From positions 1 to 10,472 of the forward strand of contig LKUF01000043.1 of NCBI GenBank assembly GCA_001412335.1: a stretch of DNA of 10,472 nucleotides, written 5' to 3'. Positions 1 through 6,189 of the stretch are shown one piece after another. A program made the translations under genes and the position numbers. Origin of the DNA: Methanolinea sp. SDB (GTDB lineage: Archaea; Halobacteriota; Methanomicrobia; Methanomicrobiales; Methanospirillaceae). Under the pieces are notes generated by a model, which worked only from the letters and a program-made list of their open reading frames with translations, had not been told where the DNA came from and made no database searches. Within the stretch, counting starts at the first letter, position 1; each line of letters starts with the position of its first letter.

Positions 1-156
1 GGCGAGAGCACCTTTGTCCCGGCCCTTGTGTGGCACCGGCTCGCAAACAACGGCGGGGAACCGCTCGAGATCATCGAGGTGCAGACCGGCGACTACGTCG
101 GCGAGGACGATATCGAGCGGCGTGAGGACGACTGGGAACGGGAGAAAGAGAGGTGA
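1..156 (+). CDS. Mannose-6-phosphate isomerase-like cupin, C-terminal end (5' partial)
   Basis: Only the last 51 residues are visible; the gene starts before the window. The tail has the closing half of a type II mannose-6-phosphate isomerase cupin: a 'TFVPALVWHRLANNG' strand pair with the metal-site-region His, then 'LEIIEVQTGDYVGEDDIERRED', quoted in shape rather than in full, which is the usual end of this domain in stand-alone cupins and in ManC-type bifunctional enzymes. The family interconverts fructose-6-P and mannose-6-P, or in ManC also makes GDP-mannose. The fusion partner cannot be judged from this piece. The end is strongly charged (many E and R). The neighbouring sugar epimerase at 349 fits a polysaccharide or glycan locus. 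The family call is fairly secure; which subtype is unknown. Confidence 0.72.
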   Translation, partial: GESTFVPALVWHRLANNGGEPLEIIEVQTGDYVGEDDIERREDDWEREKER

Positions 157-348
157 ATCAACAAAATGGCGGAAGAGATAACAACCGGGGCGGTTGAAGA
201 ATCCGGTGGATGGACGACAGACGTGACGGATTCCTGGTGAAGGGATTGGAAAAAACCAGATGAGTTTGAGCATATCATCGATATATGGAGAGAGTTGGAG
301 AGAAATACGGATGAATACAGGCATTAGTGAGAACCGGGAGACCCGGCC

Positions 349-1275
349 ATGAGATACGTTGTCACCGGTGGGGCGGGATTCATCGGGTCGCACCTCTGCG
401 AAGGTCTTTTCCGAAAAGGCCATGAGTTGACAATCGTCGACGATCTCTCGTCCGGCAGCATGGAGAGGATCGATGCGATCCGGGATGAATATCCCGAAAC
501 AGTCTTTTGGAAGGGGAGCATCACGGACCTGGCATTCCTGAAGGATTCGTTTTGCGGTGCGGACGGGGTATTCCACCAGGCAGCCTTCGTGTCCGTGCCC
601 GGATCTATCGAGGATCCGCTCACGAACCATGCGGTGAACATGACCGGGACACTCAACGTTCTGATTGCTGCACGGGATGCCGGTGTACGGAAGGTCGTTG
701 CCGCGTCTTCGGCTGCAATCTATGGAAACCTCCCCGGCCTTCCCAAGCGGGAGGATGACCCTGTCGATCCCCTCTCCCCCTATGCCCTTGCCAAGCTGAC
801 CGGGGAAGGATACGGGAGACTTTTTGGGGATCTCTATGGTCTCTCCACGGTATTCCTCCGTTATTTCAATGTCTATGGATCCCGCCAGGACCCGCACTCC
901 GATTATGCCGCGGTCATCCCGAAGTTCATCGACAGGCTTTCCAGGGGAGAATCCCCGAAAATCTTCGGCGACGGCGAGCAGACGAGGGACTTCGTGTACG
1001 TGAAGGACGTGGTTTCCGCCAACATCAGGGCCATGGAGAGCGGTGCGACAGGGGTCTTCAACATCGCCAGTGGGAAGGAGACGAGCGTGAACGATCTGGC
1101 GTCGATCCTCTCAACGTTGTCCGGGTTTTCGGGCAGCCCGGAATATGCCCCGGAGAGGCCGGGAGAGGTGAAGCGATCCGTCGCTGACATCTCAAAGGCG
1201 GGAGAGGCGTTCGGGTTTCTGCCCGGGTATTCTCTCGAAGAGGGCCTTTTGGAGATGCTGGGACACGTGAAATAG
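349..1275 (+). CDS. NAD-dependent UDP-sugar 4-epimerase/dehydratase (extended SDR)
   Basis: This is a complete 308-residue extended short-chain dehydrogenase, the usual length for archaeal GalE-like epimerases. The N-terminal Rossmann motif is GGAGFIG (residues 7-13), and D31-D32 sit at the end of the second strand, where NAD binding is expected. The catalytic set is present: S121 in 'ASSAAIYG', and Y145 and K149 in 'SPYALAK'. The substrate-side motifs 'RYFNVYG' (from about 171) and 'GDGEQTRDFVYVKDV' (from about 208) are those of UDP-glucose/UDP-GlcNAc 4-epimerases. It probably inverts C4 of a UDP-hexose for surface glycan synthesis. The exact sugar cannot be read from sequence. A small hairpin (CCGGG-aga-CCCGG, 334-346) lies just before the ATG and may partly hide a GGGAG ribosome site. 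It is the last clear polysaccharide gene before the TA island. Gene symbols such as galE or wbpP would be guesses. Confidence 0.9.
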   Translation: MRYVVTGGAGFIGSHLCEGLFRKGHELTIVDDLSSGSMERIDAIRDEYPETVFWKGSITDLAFLKDSFCGADGVFHQAAFVSVPGSIEDPLTNHAVNMTGTLNVLIAARDAGVRKVVAASSAAIYGNLPGLPKREDDPVDPLSPYALAKLTGEGYGRLFGDLYGLSTVFLRYFNVYGSRQDPHSDYAAVIPKFIDRLSRGESPKIFGDGEQTRDFVYVKDVVSANIRAMESGATGVFNIASGKETSVNDLASILSTLSGFSGSPEYAPERPGEVKRSVADISKAGEAFGFLPGYSLEEGLLEMLGHVK

Positions 1276-1324
1276 AATTGCCCATGGCATGTCCTTTATT
1301 GGAAAGTCTGGCTGTGTATCTTAA

Positions 1325-1337
1325 TTAAATTTAAATA
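1325..1337 (+). promoter_or_regulatory. TATA-type promoter of the first vapB
   Basis: An A/T-only block contains the palindrome TTAAATTTAA (1325-1334) and the TATA-like TTTAAATA (1330-1337). It lies 26-33 bases before the ATG at 1363, so transcription should start within a few bases of the start codon (leaderless or nearly so). The palindrome could also serve the antitoxin as an operator, which is inference. Confidence 0.6.
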
Positions 1338-1362
1338 CTATCATCTACACGTGCATTGAGCA

Positions 1363-1602
1363 ATGAAACCTATCACGATCCGCGATGAAACCTATCACTC
1401 GCTTGTTGCCTTAAAAGAGAAAGACGATAGTTTCTCCGACGTGATCGACCGTTTGATCAGCACAAAGAATCATGATATCCGCGATTATGCAGGGGCACTG
1501 AAAGATTCAAAGGTTCTTGATGAACTGGAGGATCTGACGAAAAAGATCCGCAATCGGGGAAGGCGAGAGTGTGATCATCCTTGCTGCCTCGTTTTTCATT
1601 GA
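1363..1602 (+). CDS. VapB-type antitoxin (its VapC partner is broken)
   Basis: This 79-residue protein has the archaeal VapB (DUF217/UPF0330-like) layout: a short N-terminal DNA-binding part 'MKPITIRDETYHSLVALKEK' followed by the signature 'SFSDVIDRLI' (residues 23-32), then an acidic helical toxin-binding part with 'GALKDS' and 'LDELEDLTKKIRNR'. Such proteins repress their own operon and neutralise a PIN RNase. The final residues (about 70-79, Cys-rich) look unnatural. They arise because the frame runs 32 bases into the following vapC, whereas intact pairs here overlap by 4. The true end was probably near residue 69, so a small indel at the junction is likely. It has its own TATA box and near-leaderless start. 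The adjacent toxin is dead, so this is effectively an orphan antitoxin. Confidence 0.85.
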   Translation: MKPITIRDETYHSLVALKEKDDSFSDVIDRLISTKNHDIRDYAGALKDSKVLDELEDLTKKIRNRGRRECDHPCCLVFH

Positions 1603-1975
1603 TTTTTTCCGAAACGAGTATCTTCAGACTGCTATTTTGGATGTGAAAAATCCGCGGTCACGGTGATTATCCTATTACGAGATAATGGCGGGAGTCAGGA
1701 GGTTGAAATCACCGAAAGAAGAGAAATTTTTCGCCCATTTCTTCTCGGAGATCGAAATACTGGATTTCACGCTCCCAGCAGCCAGGATCGCCAGTGATAT
1801 CGGGGCACGCATGGCGTTGCATGGAGATCGTGTCAATGCATTTGACATCCTCATTGCAGGCATCGCACTGGCACATCACGCACCGGAGATTCTCACGGCT
1901 GATCTGGATTTCCTGGAGATCTCAAAATATTCCGGGTTCGAGGTCAGGGAGTATGACCGGCCGGGAAAAGCGTGA
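1571..1975 (+). pseudogene. Degenerate VapC PIN-domain toxin
   Basis: The sequence reads as a VapC from a GTG at 1571 to the stop at 1973-1975 but is broken. It opens 'VIILAASFFIDFFRNE', where intact relatives have 'LDTS': the first catalytic Asp of the PIN site is replaced by Ala. An in-frame TGA stands at 1664-1666. A neighbouring frame (about 1650-1670) gives the strand expected before 'SYYEIMAGVRR', so compensating small indels are likely. After the stop, the original frame resumes and is well preserved from 1685: 'SPKEEKFF', 'FDILIAGIALAHH' with the third-site Asp, and 'TADLDFLEI' with the fourth. The conserved C-terminal half could start at ATG 1685 as a 96-residue piece, but it would lack the first acidic residue and the N-terminal fold. 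The toxin is judged inactive. Confidence 0.8.
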
Positions 1976-2369
1976 AAATTATCAACCAGTCTTCCTATGC
2001 CCTGAGCCTGGGAGGATAAACTGCCTGCATACACTCACCTTCTTAATCACAATGACCGGGTTTTCCATACAGGCCTGAATATCCGATGAGTGAATGGTTC
2101 AAGATATCGCGGAAGGAAGAGTTTTTGGGTTTGTGCTTTTCTATTCCCCTGATGAGTGGTTGGCAGAGATGGTGGGACGGGCTTTTGATTCGTTCGTTTC
2201 GTTCCTATGGAATTATTCTGAGAAGCCGGAGTGTCGTGCTCACCAAAATCGGGGGGTGATTTGGTGTTCTCCCGGAGGCCTACGTAAGGGGTCGTCGATA
2301 GATTTTTTGGATCCGATGCAGGAATGGAAAATATCCTTCTTACGCAAATTCTATCTTCCCATAGTACTA
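1976..2369 (+). other. Gene-poor stretch, no supported gene
   Basis: Nearly 400 bases separate the dead vapC from the next operator. Open frames cross it on both strands: a 111-codon minus frame over 2047-2382, and a plus frame from 2094 that is continuous with the downstream vapB. Neither shows a recognised motif, a plausible start context or family-like composition. The plus frame upstream of 2388 is best read as untranslated. Around 1992-2055 there is a gapped resemblance to the stretch downstream of wecB (9879-9945), including a CCCTRAGCCYGGGA-like core and ATGACCGG further on. This may be a decayed copy of repeat DNA, but the match is weak. Confidence 0.4.
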
Positions 2370-2385
2370 ACTGTGTATACACAGT
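2370..2385 (+). promoter_or_regulatory. Perfect 16-base palindromic operator at the vapB start
   Basis: ACTGTGTATACACAGT is a perfect palindrome ending three bases before the ATG at 2388. In a near-leaderless archaeal gene this would lie on the transcription start, so a bound VapB or VapBC complex would block transcription. This matches the known autoregulation of VapBC operons. The upstream AT-rich 'CATAGTACTA' (2360-2369) is a possible weak TATA element. Confidence 0.6.
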
Positions 2386-2387
2386 AT

Positions 2388-2621
2388 ATGGGGACGAAGA
2401 CGATCAATATCAAGGAATCCGCCTATCAGGCATTAAAATCGATGAAGCGCGAGGGAGAGAGCTTTTCAGATGTCATCATCCGGCTTTCGCGGGGGGAACA
2501 GAAATCAGTTGTGGATTTTGTCAGATCACTTCCCCGCGATCTCAAGGAAGAGCTTGTGGTTTCGGTTACACGCGGAAAACAGGAGCTCGATGAGGCACAT
2601 CCCCGGGAGGCGCAATTGTGA
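2388..2621 (+). CDS. VapB-type antitoxin
   Basis: This is a 77-residue antitoxin of the same archaeal VapB family as the gene at 1363. It begins 'MGTKTINIKESAYQALKSMK', then has the signature 'SFSDVIIRLSRG' (about residues 26-37), followed by an acidic/basic helical toxin-binding tail. The ATG at 2388 is chosen because family members begin there and because the operator ends just before it. The open frame extends upstream to 2094 but that part is unlike the family. It overlaps vapC by four bases (GTGA), which suggests coupled translation. The expected role is neutralising the VapC at 2618 and repressing the pair through the palindrome at 2370-2385. Confidence 0.88.
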   Translation: MGTKTINIKESAYQALKSMKREGESFSDVIIRLSRGEQKSVVDFVRSLPRDLKEELVVSVTRGKQELDEAHPREAQL

Positions 2622-2995
2622 GCATTGTCGATACCTGCTTCTTAATCGATCTTATCCGCGAAGATCCGGGTGCTATTGGGTTTGCAGAACAGTTCTCCAA
2701 CCTGAAAACGACGTCCATTTCAGCTGCCGAGTTCCTGTATGGTGCACGGATAAGCGCCCGGCCAGGTCTGTATGATACAGCAAGGAAATTTCTCGCGTAT
2801 TTTCCGATCCTTGCCTTCGATGATGAAGCAGCATCTCTGTATGCAGATATTGCTGCAGATCTCAAGCAGAGCGGCAGCAGCATCTCTTCATTCGACGAGC
2901 TGATTGCCGCGATCGTTCTCCGGCACGGTGAAGAAATTGTATCCCGTGATGCTCACTTGAAAACGATTTCGGGTCTGAAGGTCATTCCCTATTGA
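2618..2995 (+). CDS. VapC PIN-domain ribonuclease toxin
   Basis: This 125-residue protein has typical VapC length and starts at GTG inside the antitoxin stop (GTGA overlap). The PIN acidic residues are in place: D5 in 'IVDTCFLID', E38 in 'SAAEFLYG', D93 in 'SSFDELIAA' and D111 in 'VSRDAHL'. The family cleaves RNA (tRNA or rRNA) using Mg2+ bound by these residues. The gene looks intact and should be active when free of VapB. The end '...KVIPY' is the normal family C-terminus. A T-run about 60 bases later may end the transcript. The PIN-toxin call is very secure; the RNA target is unknown. Confidence 0.9.
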   Translation: MSIVDTCFLIDLIREDPGAIGFAEQFSNLKTTSISAAEFLYGARISARPGLYDTARKFLAYFPILAFDDEAASLYADIAADLKQSGSSISSFDELIAAIVLRHGEEIVSRDAHLKTISGLKVIPY

Positions 2996-3055
2996 AGACC
3001 CGGAGCGGAGTTATAATGCCCGGTTACACAATCGCGCCGGTTTTGTGAAGGATAC

Positions 3056-3062
3056 TTTTTTT
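3056..3062 (+). terminator. Possible T-tract terminator after vapBC
   Basis: Seven consecutive T occur 61 bases after the vapC stop, in an intergenic region before the next plus-strand gene. Archaeal transcription commonly ends at such tracts without a hairpin. There is no further support. Confidence 0.3.
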
Positions 3063-3119
3063 GGGGTGCATTGTCTGTATGTGCTGCCCGACCACAAACC
3101 CATTGGGGCATGAACGTGA

Positions 3120-3413
3120 ATGAAAGATCCAATGAGCCCTGATGAAGAATATCCTGCACCATGTGGCTGGTCGCCCATCCATATCGAGGGGTATTGTCTT
3201 CTCAATATGGAATACGAGATGCGGAAAGACTGCCATGTCCTCGAAATGCAGGCAGACGGATCATTCATGAGTGTAGATAATTCCATGTATGATCCCGATG
3301 TACAACCGGATCCCCGCCCGGAGGGATGCACAGGATCTGTCTGTTCGCAGTGTATCGGGTGCGTGTATTTTGGCTGGTGCGATGCCGAAGAGGAGGAAAA
3401 ACGGTCGAACTGA
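3120..3413 (+). CDS. Small acidic cysteine-rich protein, function unknown
   Basis: I do not recognise this 97-residue protein. It is acidic overall (runs of E near both ends) and carries eight Cys: C15, C26, C38 and a C-terminal cluster C70, C75, C78, C81 and C87 in the spacing CxxxxCxxCxxCxxxxxC. Such a cluster could bind zinc or an iron-sulphur centre, but no named ferredoxin or zinc-ribbon signature fits exactly. No signal peptide or membrane segment is seen. An internal ATG at codon 5 is an alternative start. It lies nine bases upstream of the 3423 gene on the same strand, so the two are probably co-transcribed. The arrangement (small protein followed by a larger one amid TA loci) would suit a TA or defence pair, but nothing in the sequence proves that. 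Confidence 0.65.
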   Translation: MKDPMSPDEEYPAPCGWSPIHIEGYCLLNMEYEMRKDCHVLEMQADGSFMSVDNSMYDPDVQPDPRPEGCTGSVCSQCIGCVYFGWCDAEEEEKRSN

Positions 3414-3422
3414 GGGAAAAAT

Positions 3423-4031
3423 ATGGATATTGAGGTTAGTGCAATCTTTGGCCGGCACATGGATGCCCCGTGTTTTCATCATTGCATGCCGGTAGCGGGT
3501 GTGGAATATGGGACGATCCGGCCCGACCGGAGCCTTTCGTCTCCCGACTTCCTGCCTGCGTATGAATGGCTCGAGCAGGAGATCGGTTTTTTTCCGCTCT
3601 TCATCGCTGTTGGAAGATCAGACGAGGTCATCCGGATGAGCGGGTACACCGACAACTGGCGGCTATTTGTTGGATGTGAAGGGGGGATAAAACAGTATCG
3701 CAGGAAGGGGGAATTCCCCAATCTCGCCCTATTTTCATTCCGGAACGTTGATGGTGTATTCATGGACTACGTGGACTGGCATATCGCACTTAATGCCTGC
3801 ATGAACGGGCACCAGGTCTCACCCTTTGGGAAACGCCGGATATTCAAGCCGTACTGGAAAAAGCACAGGTGGATTCAAGCTGCACTGCAGGGTACGCACC
3901 TTGTACAGATGGTGATCCCCGAGCTGCCCCTGGCCGAAGCGGTGGAAGGAAAAGTGCGAAACAGGTCGCAGGTGGAGCATTTGGAAAGATTGGGATTTTC
4001 ACATGTGTCAGCAGCACGGTTACGGGTTTAG
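3423..4031 (+). CDS. Hypothetical protein, 202 residues
   Basis: I do not recognise this protein. It is soluble (no membrane segment or signal peptide), rich in aromatic residues, and has a basic region near residues 135-150 ('FGKRRIFKPYWKKHRW'). Conserved-looking clusters are 'HMDAPCFHHCM' (from residue 12; the His and Cys could bind metal), 'FIAVGRSDEVIRMSGY' (about 60-75) and 'MDYVDWHIALN' (about 114-124). The basic, aromatic patch is compatible with nucleic-acid contact, which is speculation. It follows the Cys-rich 3120 gene by nine bases and ends 65 bases before the AbrB antitoxin. Composition and codon use look like real coding sequence. It is the largest unexplained gene in the island. 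Confidence 0.65.
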   Translation: MDIEVSAIFGRHMDAPCFHHCMPVAGVEYGTIRPDRSLSSPDFLPAYEWLEQEIGFFPLFIAVGRSDEVIRMSGYTDNWRLFVGCEGGIKQYRRKGEFPNLALFSFRNVDGVFMDYVDWHIALNACMNGHQVSPFGKRRIFKPYWKKHRWIQAALQGTHLVQMVIPELPLAEAVEGKVRNRSQVEHLERLGFSHVSAARLRV

Positions 4032-4096
4032 GGTATTGGAAAAAGATTAACCCACGCACACAATAAAACGGGATAATCGAAGACAGGTGATCTGCC

Positions 4097-4363
4097 ATGC
4101 TTATCGGTATCACGAGGATGGATTCCAGGGGTCAGATCGTCATTCCCGCAACCATGAGAAGCGATCTTGTCGAGGGCGCTCAGCTCCTCGTAACCAGGGA
4201 AGGAGATCGATTTATACTAAAACCAATCGATGATCTTGAACCGACCGAAAGAGAGGACATCCTCTTTGCTGAGAGGACAGAACGGGCATTTCTTGCATAC
4301 GAAAAAGGGGGATTTTCAGGAAAGAAAGACACTGATTTCATCGAAGACCTCGAATCATGGTGA
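4097..4363 (+). CDS. AbrB/MazE-family antitoxin or regulator (SpoVT-AbrB domain)
   Basis: This 88-residue protein opens with a swapped-hairpin AbrB domain over residues 3-46: 'RMDSRGQIVIPATMR' is the classic DSRGQIVIP motif, followed by 'LLVTREGDRFILKP'. The tail 'ERTERAFLAYEKGGF...FIEDLESW' resembles the C-terminus of archaeal AbrB-type antitoxins that normally precede a RelE or PIN toxin. A good ribosome site (AGGTGAT) lies nine bases before the ATG. An ATG overlaps its stop (ATGGTGA, 4357), exactly where a toxin should begin, but that frame closes after 12 codons (4357-4395). The toxin appears to be lost, leaving an orphan antitoxin. A stand-alone transcription factor is the alternative. 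Confidence 0.85.
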   Translation: MLIGITRMDSRGQIVIPATMRSDLVEGAQLLVTREGDRFILKPIDDLEPTEREDILFAERTERAFLAYEKGGFSGKKDTDFIEDLESW

Positions 4364-4486
4364 CTGCGGCATCATTTGTTGAAACCAAAGCGTAAAGATC
4401 GCATATCACCGGGAATCCCCGGGTTGGTGGGAAAACCTTCCCAGACAATTGTATACCGTGTTGTAGTGAGCAGGTCTGGCGAAGAG

Positions 4487-4513
4487 TATAATTATGCATA
4501 CACATATGTGTAT
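4487..4513 (+). promoter_or_regulatory. TATA box plus 16-base palindromic operator for vapB
   Basis: TATAATTA (4487-4494) lies 23-30 bases before the ATG at 4517. It is followed immediately by the perfect palindrome ATACACATATGTGTAT (4498-4513), which covers the expected transcription start. The half-sites ATACACA/TGTGTAT are those of the 2370 operator in the opposite arrangement. The layout is typical of an autorepressed antitoxin promoter. Confidence 0.65.
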
Positions 4514-4516
4514 TAT

Positions 4517-4744
4517 ATGCCCACCCGGACCATCAGCATCAGCGAAGAAGCATACCAGACATTAAAAAGTCTCAAAGAATCCGGAAGGATGAGTTTTTCA
4601 GAGGTCATCGTGAAGTATTATCCCCGTCGCCGTGCACTTTCCGAGGTCCTGGAGGCCATCTCCCCGAAAGAGGACCTTGCCGCTTCGATCGAGTCGGCTT
4701 CAGAGGAGATGAGATCCCGGAAGGCCCGCACGGCAGAGATCTGA
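4517..4744 (+). CDS. VapB-type antitoxin
   Basis: This 75-residue VapB starts 'MPTRTISISEEAYQTLKSLK' and carries the family signature as 'SFSEVIVKYY' (residues 29-38), slightly altered from the usual 'SFSDVIxRL'. The tail is charged and helical ('SASEEMRSRKARTAEI'). The ATG at 4517 is preferred over upstream in-frame starts because of the family's N-terminus and because the TATA box and palindrome lie directly before it. The stop is two bases from the vapC start, so translation is probably coupled. The expected roles are inhibiting the VapC at 4747 and repressing its own promoter. Confidence 0.87.
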   Translation: MPTRTISISEEAYQTLKSLKESGRMSFSEVIVKYYPRRRALSEVLEAISPKEDLAASIESASEEMRSRKARTAEI

Positions 4745-4746
4745 TC

Positions 4747-5139
4747 ATGCCGGTCCTGGATACGACCTTCATAATCGATCTTCTCAGGAAACGCCCGGCA
4801 GCCTGTCAAAAGCTCAAGGAGCTGGAAGAAGATAGAGCGTTTCTTGCGACTACCTGCATGAATGTCCTTGAGCTGTATCGCGGGGTGTATCTCTCGTCCG
4901 AGGTAGAGGGAAACCTTTCGCTCATCAGGTCAATCCTTGAAGAAATTCCAGTTCTTCCGGTCACCGACGAGGTGTTCCCGGTGTTTGGGGAGATATCGGC
5001 ACAGATGTTCCGAAAAGGTGTACGGGCAGGCGATTTCGATGAGATTATCGCGGCCGTAACCCTTTGCTATGATGGGGTGATCGTCACCCGTGACCATCAT
5101 TTTACGAAGATACCTGGTATCACGGTTGAAAAATATTAG
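4747..5139 (+). CDS. VapC PIN-domain ribonuclease toxin
   Basis: This is a complete 130-residue PIN toxin. Active-site residues are D5 ('PVLDTTFIIDLL'), E42 ('NVLELYRG'), D98 ('DFDEIIAAV') and D116 ('VTRDHHF'), matching the family. The ATG is two bases after the vapB stop. It ends '...ITVEKY', a normal C-terminus, and nothing suggests decay. It resembles the 2618 toxin in layout but is clearly different in sequence, so the two are separate acquisitions or old paralogues rather than a recent duplication. Cross-neutralisation between the two pairs cannot be judged here. Confidence 0.9.
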   Translation: MPVLDTTFIIDLLRKRPAACQKLKELEEDRAFLATTCMNVLELYRGVYLSSEVEGNLSLIRSILEEIPVLPVTDEVFPVFGEISAQMFRKGVRAGDFDEIIAAVTLCYDGVIVTRDHHFTKIPGITVEKY

Positions 5140-5215
5140 GTTTTGACTATATGTTTACGGGTTCTCAATAATTGTTCTGGTGATTGAAATGAGAGAGCAG
5201 AGAATCCTCAGTTGT

Positions 5216-5311
5216 TTCCTTCCCGAACCTCGCCTCAGGATATCCGCCATCCGCCGTCCAGCGTGTCCATGGATTTTTCCAGTCCCCGGGCAAAACATTT
5301 GATCCTTCTCA
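5216..5311 (-). pseudogene. Decayed fragment of the wecB 3' end
   Basis: On the minus strand this non-coding stretch reads as pieces of the UDP-GlcNAc 2-epimerase C-terminus in shifted frames: 'LEK' at the upper end, then 'CPG', then 'WKNP', then 'GHAGRRMADILRRG'. These match 'ILEK', 'KKPGWKNPYGDG' and 'HAGRRMVDILLEAG' of the intact gene at 9980. A deletion of about eight bases after WKNP and another small indel break the frame. Its upper boundary falls exactly at the stop codon of the PIN toxin (TGA shared with 'cTTGAGAAG'). This is the second of three copies of this gene end in the window. Confidence 0.65.
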
Positions 5312-5755
5312 AGTATCAGCAAGGTATTCATCCGGGGTGAGAACGGAAAGCGAGGTCCTTTCCTGGTAGTGCCGGGTATTCCACGTCACAAGAGACGAAG
5401 CATTGCTGTTCTCCGCCACCCACAGCACTTTTGCATCACCGTACCGGAGCCCCCGCTCCATCATCTCCATCAGTTCCCCGGAATAGTCAGCCCAGAAGAC
5501 TTCCGGCGAAAGTGGAGAGAGGTGAGGAAAAAGAACCTGCATATCGGCAGCAGTTGCATAGGCTTCAAGGAGCGACCGTGCAGGTCCTGGTTTCCCTGCG
5601 ACAGAGAGGATCCCGGAAAGCTCGAGGAGGTTGTAGATGGTTGTACCCCGGGGAATCTCCTGTGTATCCCTGATAAAGGTGCACGCCGTGTTGTGCCGGT
5701 CATCCCTTGTAAAGAAGTGATACAATGCCAGCACATCGGTATCGATGACGATCAC
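5309..5755 (-). CDS. PIN-domain toxin of an RHH-PIN toxin-antitoxin pair
   Basis: This 148-residue PIN protein begins 'MIVIDTDVLALYHFF' with D5. E45 lies in 'NLLELSG' and D107 in 'YGDAKVLWVAE'. At the fourth position it has 'VTWNTRHY' (N126) in place of the usual Asp, as in other PIN proteins with a 'TWN' motif. The residues seem adequate for metal-dependent RNA cleavage. Its start overlaps the antitoxin stop by four bases (ATGA, 5752-5755), so the two are coupled. It is the only TA pair on the minus strand. Its final codon abuts the wecB fragment at 5311, so the end may have been shaped by the same rearrangement; '...DEYLADT' may or may not be the original C-terminus. Confidence 0.85.
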   Translation of the reverse strand: MIVIDTDVLALYHFFTRDDRHNTACTFIRDTQEIPRGTTIYNLLELSGILSVAGKPGPARSLLEAYATAADMQVLFPHLSPLSPEVFWADYSGELMEMMERGLRYGDAKVLWVAENSNASSLVTWNTRHYQERTSLSVLTPDEYLADT

Positions 5756-6066
5756 CGGCGCACCTCAGAGATGATTTCATCGATGGACTTCCCGGGGAAC
5801 GCCTGCTCCAGCGATTGTGTAATCTCTTCTGGGTTCAGGACCTCGCCCACATTTTCGATCGACCCCTTCCCGGGTCTGCCAAGATATTTCCGGATTATTG
5901 ATTGCCGGAGAGGGTCTTTTCTCTCGTATGCAAGGGCAAGCCTCCGAACCGCGTCAAGAATGGCCTCGCTCCTGCTTGTGTAGAGCCCTTCTTTTGCAAG
6001 GCGATCGAGTGCCTCAACCAGCCGGGGAGGCATGCGGACCTGGACAAGCATGCTCTTTGTTGTCAT
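5752..6066 (-). CDS. Ribbon-helix-helix (CopG-type) antitoxin
   Basis: This 104-residue protein has an N-terminal ribbon-helix-helix DNA-binding domain: the strand 'MLVQVRMPPRLVEALDRLAKEG' (described; residues 6-27), then 'YTSRSEAILDAVRRLAL' (residues 29-45), the classic RHH helix pair. The C-terminal half ('NPEEITQSLEQAFPGKSIDEIISEVRR' region) is acidic and helical and should wrap the PIN toxin encoded next. The ATG at 6066 fits the family and lies eight bases from a perfect inverted repeat (6075-6094), the likely operator. It is divergent from the plus-strand nucleotidyltransferase, so the repeat could influence both. Confidence 0.9.
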   Translation of the reverse strand: MTTKSMLVQVRMPPRLVEALDRLAKEGLYTSRSEAILDAVRRLALAYERKDPLRQSIIRKYLGRPGKGSIENVGEVLNPEEITQSLEQAFPGKSIDEIISEVRR

Positions 6067-6074
6067 GCTTTTGT

Positions 6075-6094
6075 ATATACATACAAATGTATAT
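6075..6094 (-). promoter_or_regulatory. Inverted-repeat operator of the RHH antitoxin
   Basis: ATATACAT and ATGTATAT form perfect 8-base arms around the 4-base spacer ACAA. The element lies just upstream of the minus-strand antitoxin start at 6066. An RHH dimer pair typically binds such sites. The minus-strand GATATACAT element (about 6087-6095) is a plausible TATA region inside the repeat, so binding would block transcription. Confidence 0.55.
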
Positions 6095-6109
6095 CAATGT
6101 GATGGCGGT

Positions 6110-6136
6110 TGGTCTTTCGGAGAGCATATCATGCCT
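6110..6136 (+). repeat. 27-base direct repeat, copy 1
   Basis: It matches 7641-7667 at 23 of 27 positions, including a 16-base identical end AGAGCATATCATGCCT. It lies between the RHH operator and the nucleotidyltransferase start. The shared 16-mer holds a short inverted element, GCAT-ATC-ATGC. A shorter piece (GAGCATATCAT) also occurs at 268-278. The function is unknown. Confidence 0.5.
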
Positions 6137-6189
6137 ACCATTGCGGGCCATGGAGAGTTCCGACAGTTGTCATAGTGCCTGGTCACGAA

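Noticed and set aside
166..327. Plus-strand frame of 53 codons with an internal TGA at 238, hydrophilic and helix-like in its second half
   Set aside because: There is no ribosome site, no recognised family and an internal stop; reading it as selenocysteine or as a small gene has no support. It may be a relic but cannot be called.
2047..2382. 111-codon minus-strand open frame containing 'GLRENT', like the WecB motif 'TLRENT'
   Set aside because: The match is six residues only. Neighbouring WecB motifs (GGLQEE, GWKNP, HAGRR) are absent in all minus frames and nucleotide similarity is low, so it is taken as chance.
2094..2387. N-terminal extension of the vapB at 2388
   Set aside because: The family begins at the 2388 ATG, and the palindromic operator ends just before it; the extension has no family resemblance.
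6109..6189. Upstream start (TTG 6109) for the nucleotidyltransferase
   Set aside because: The added residues encode part of a repeat and do not resemble the family, whose N-terminus fits ATG 6190.
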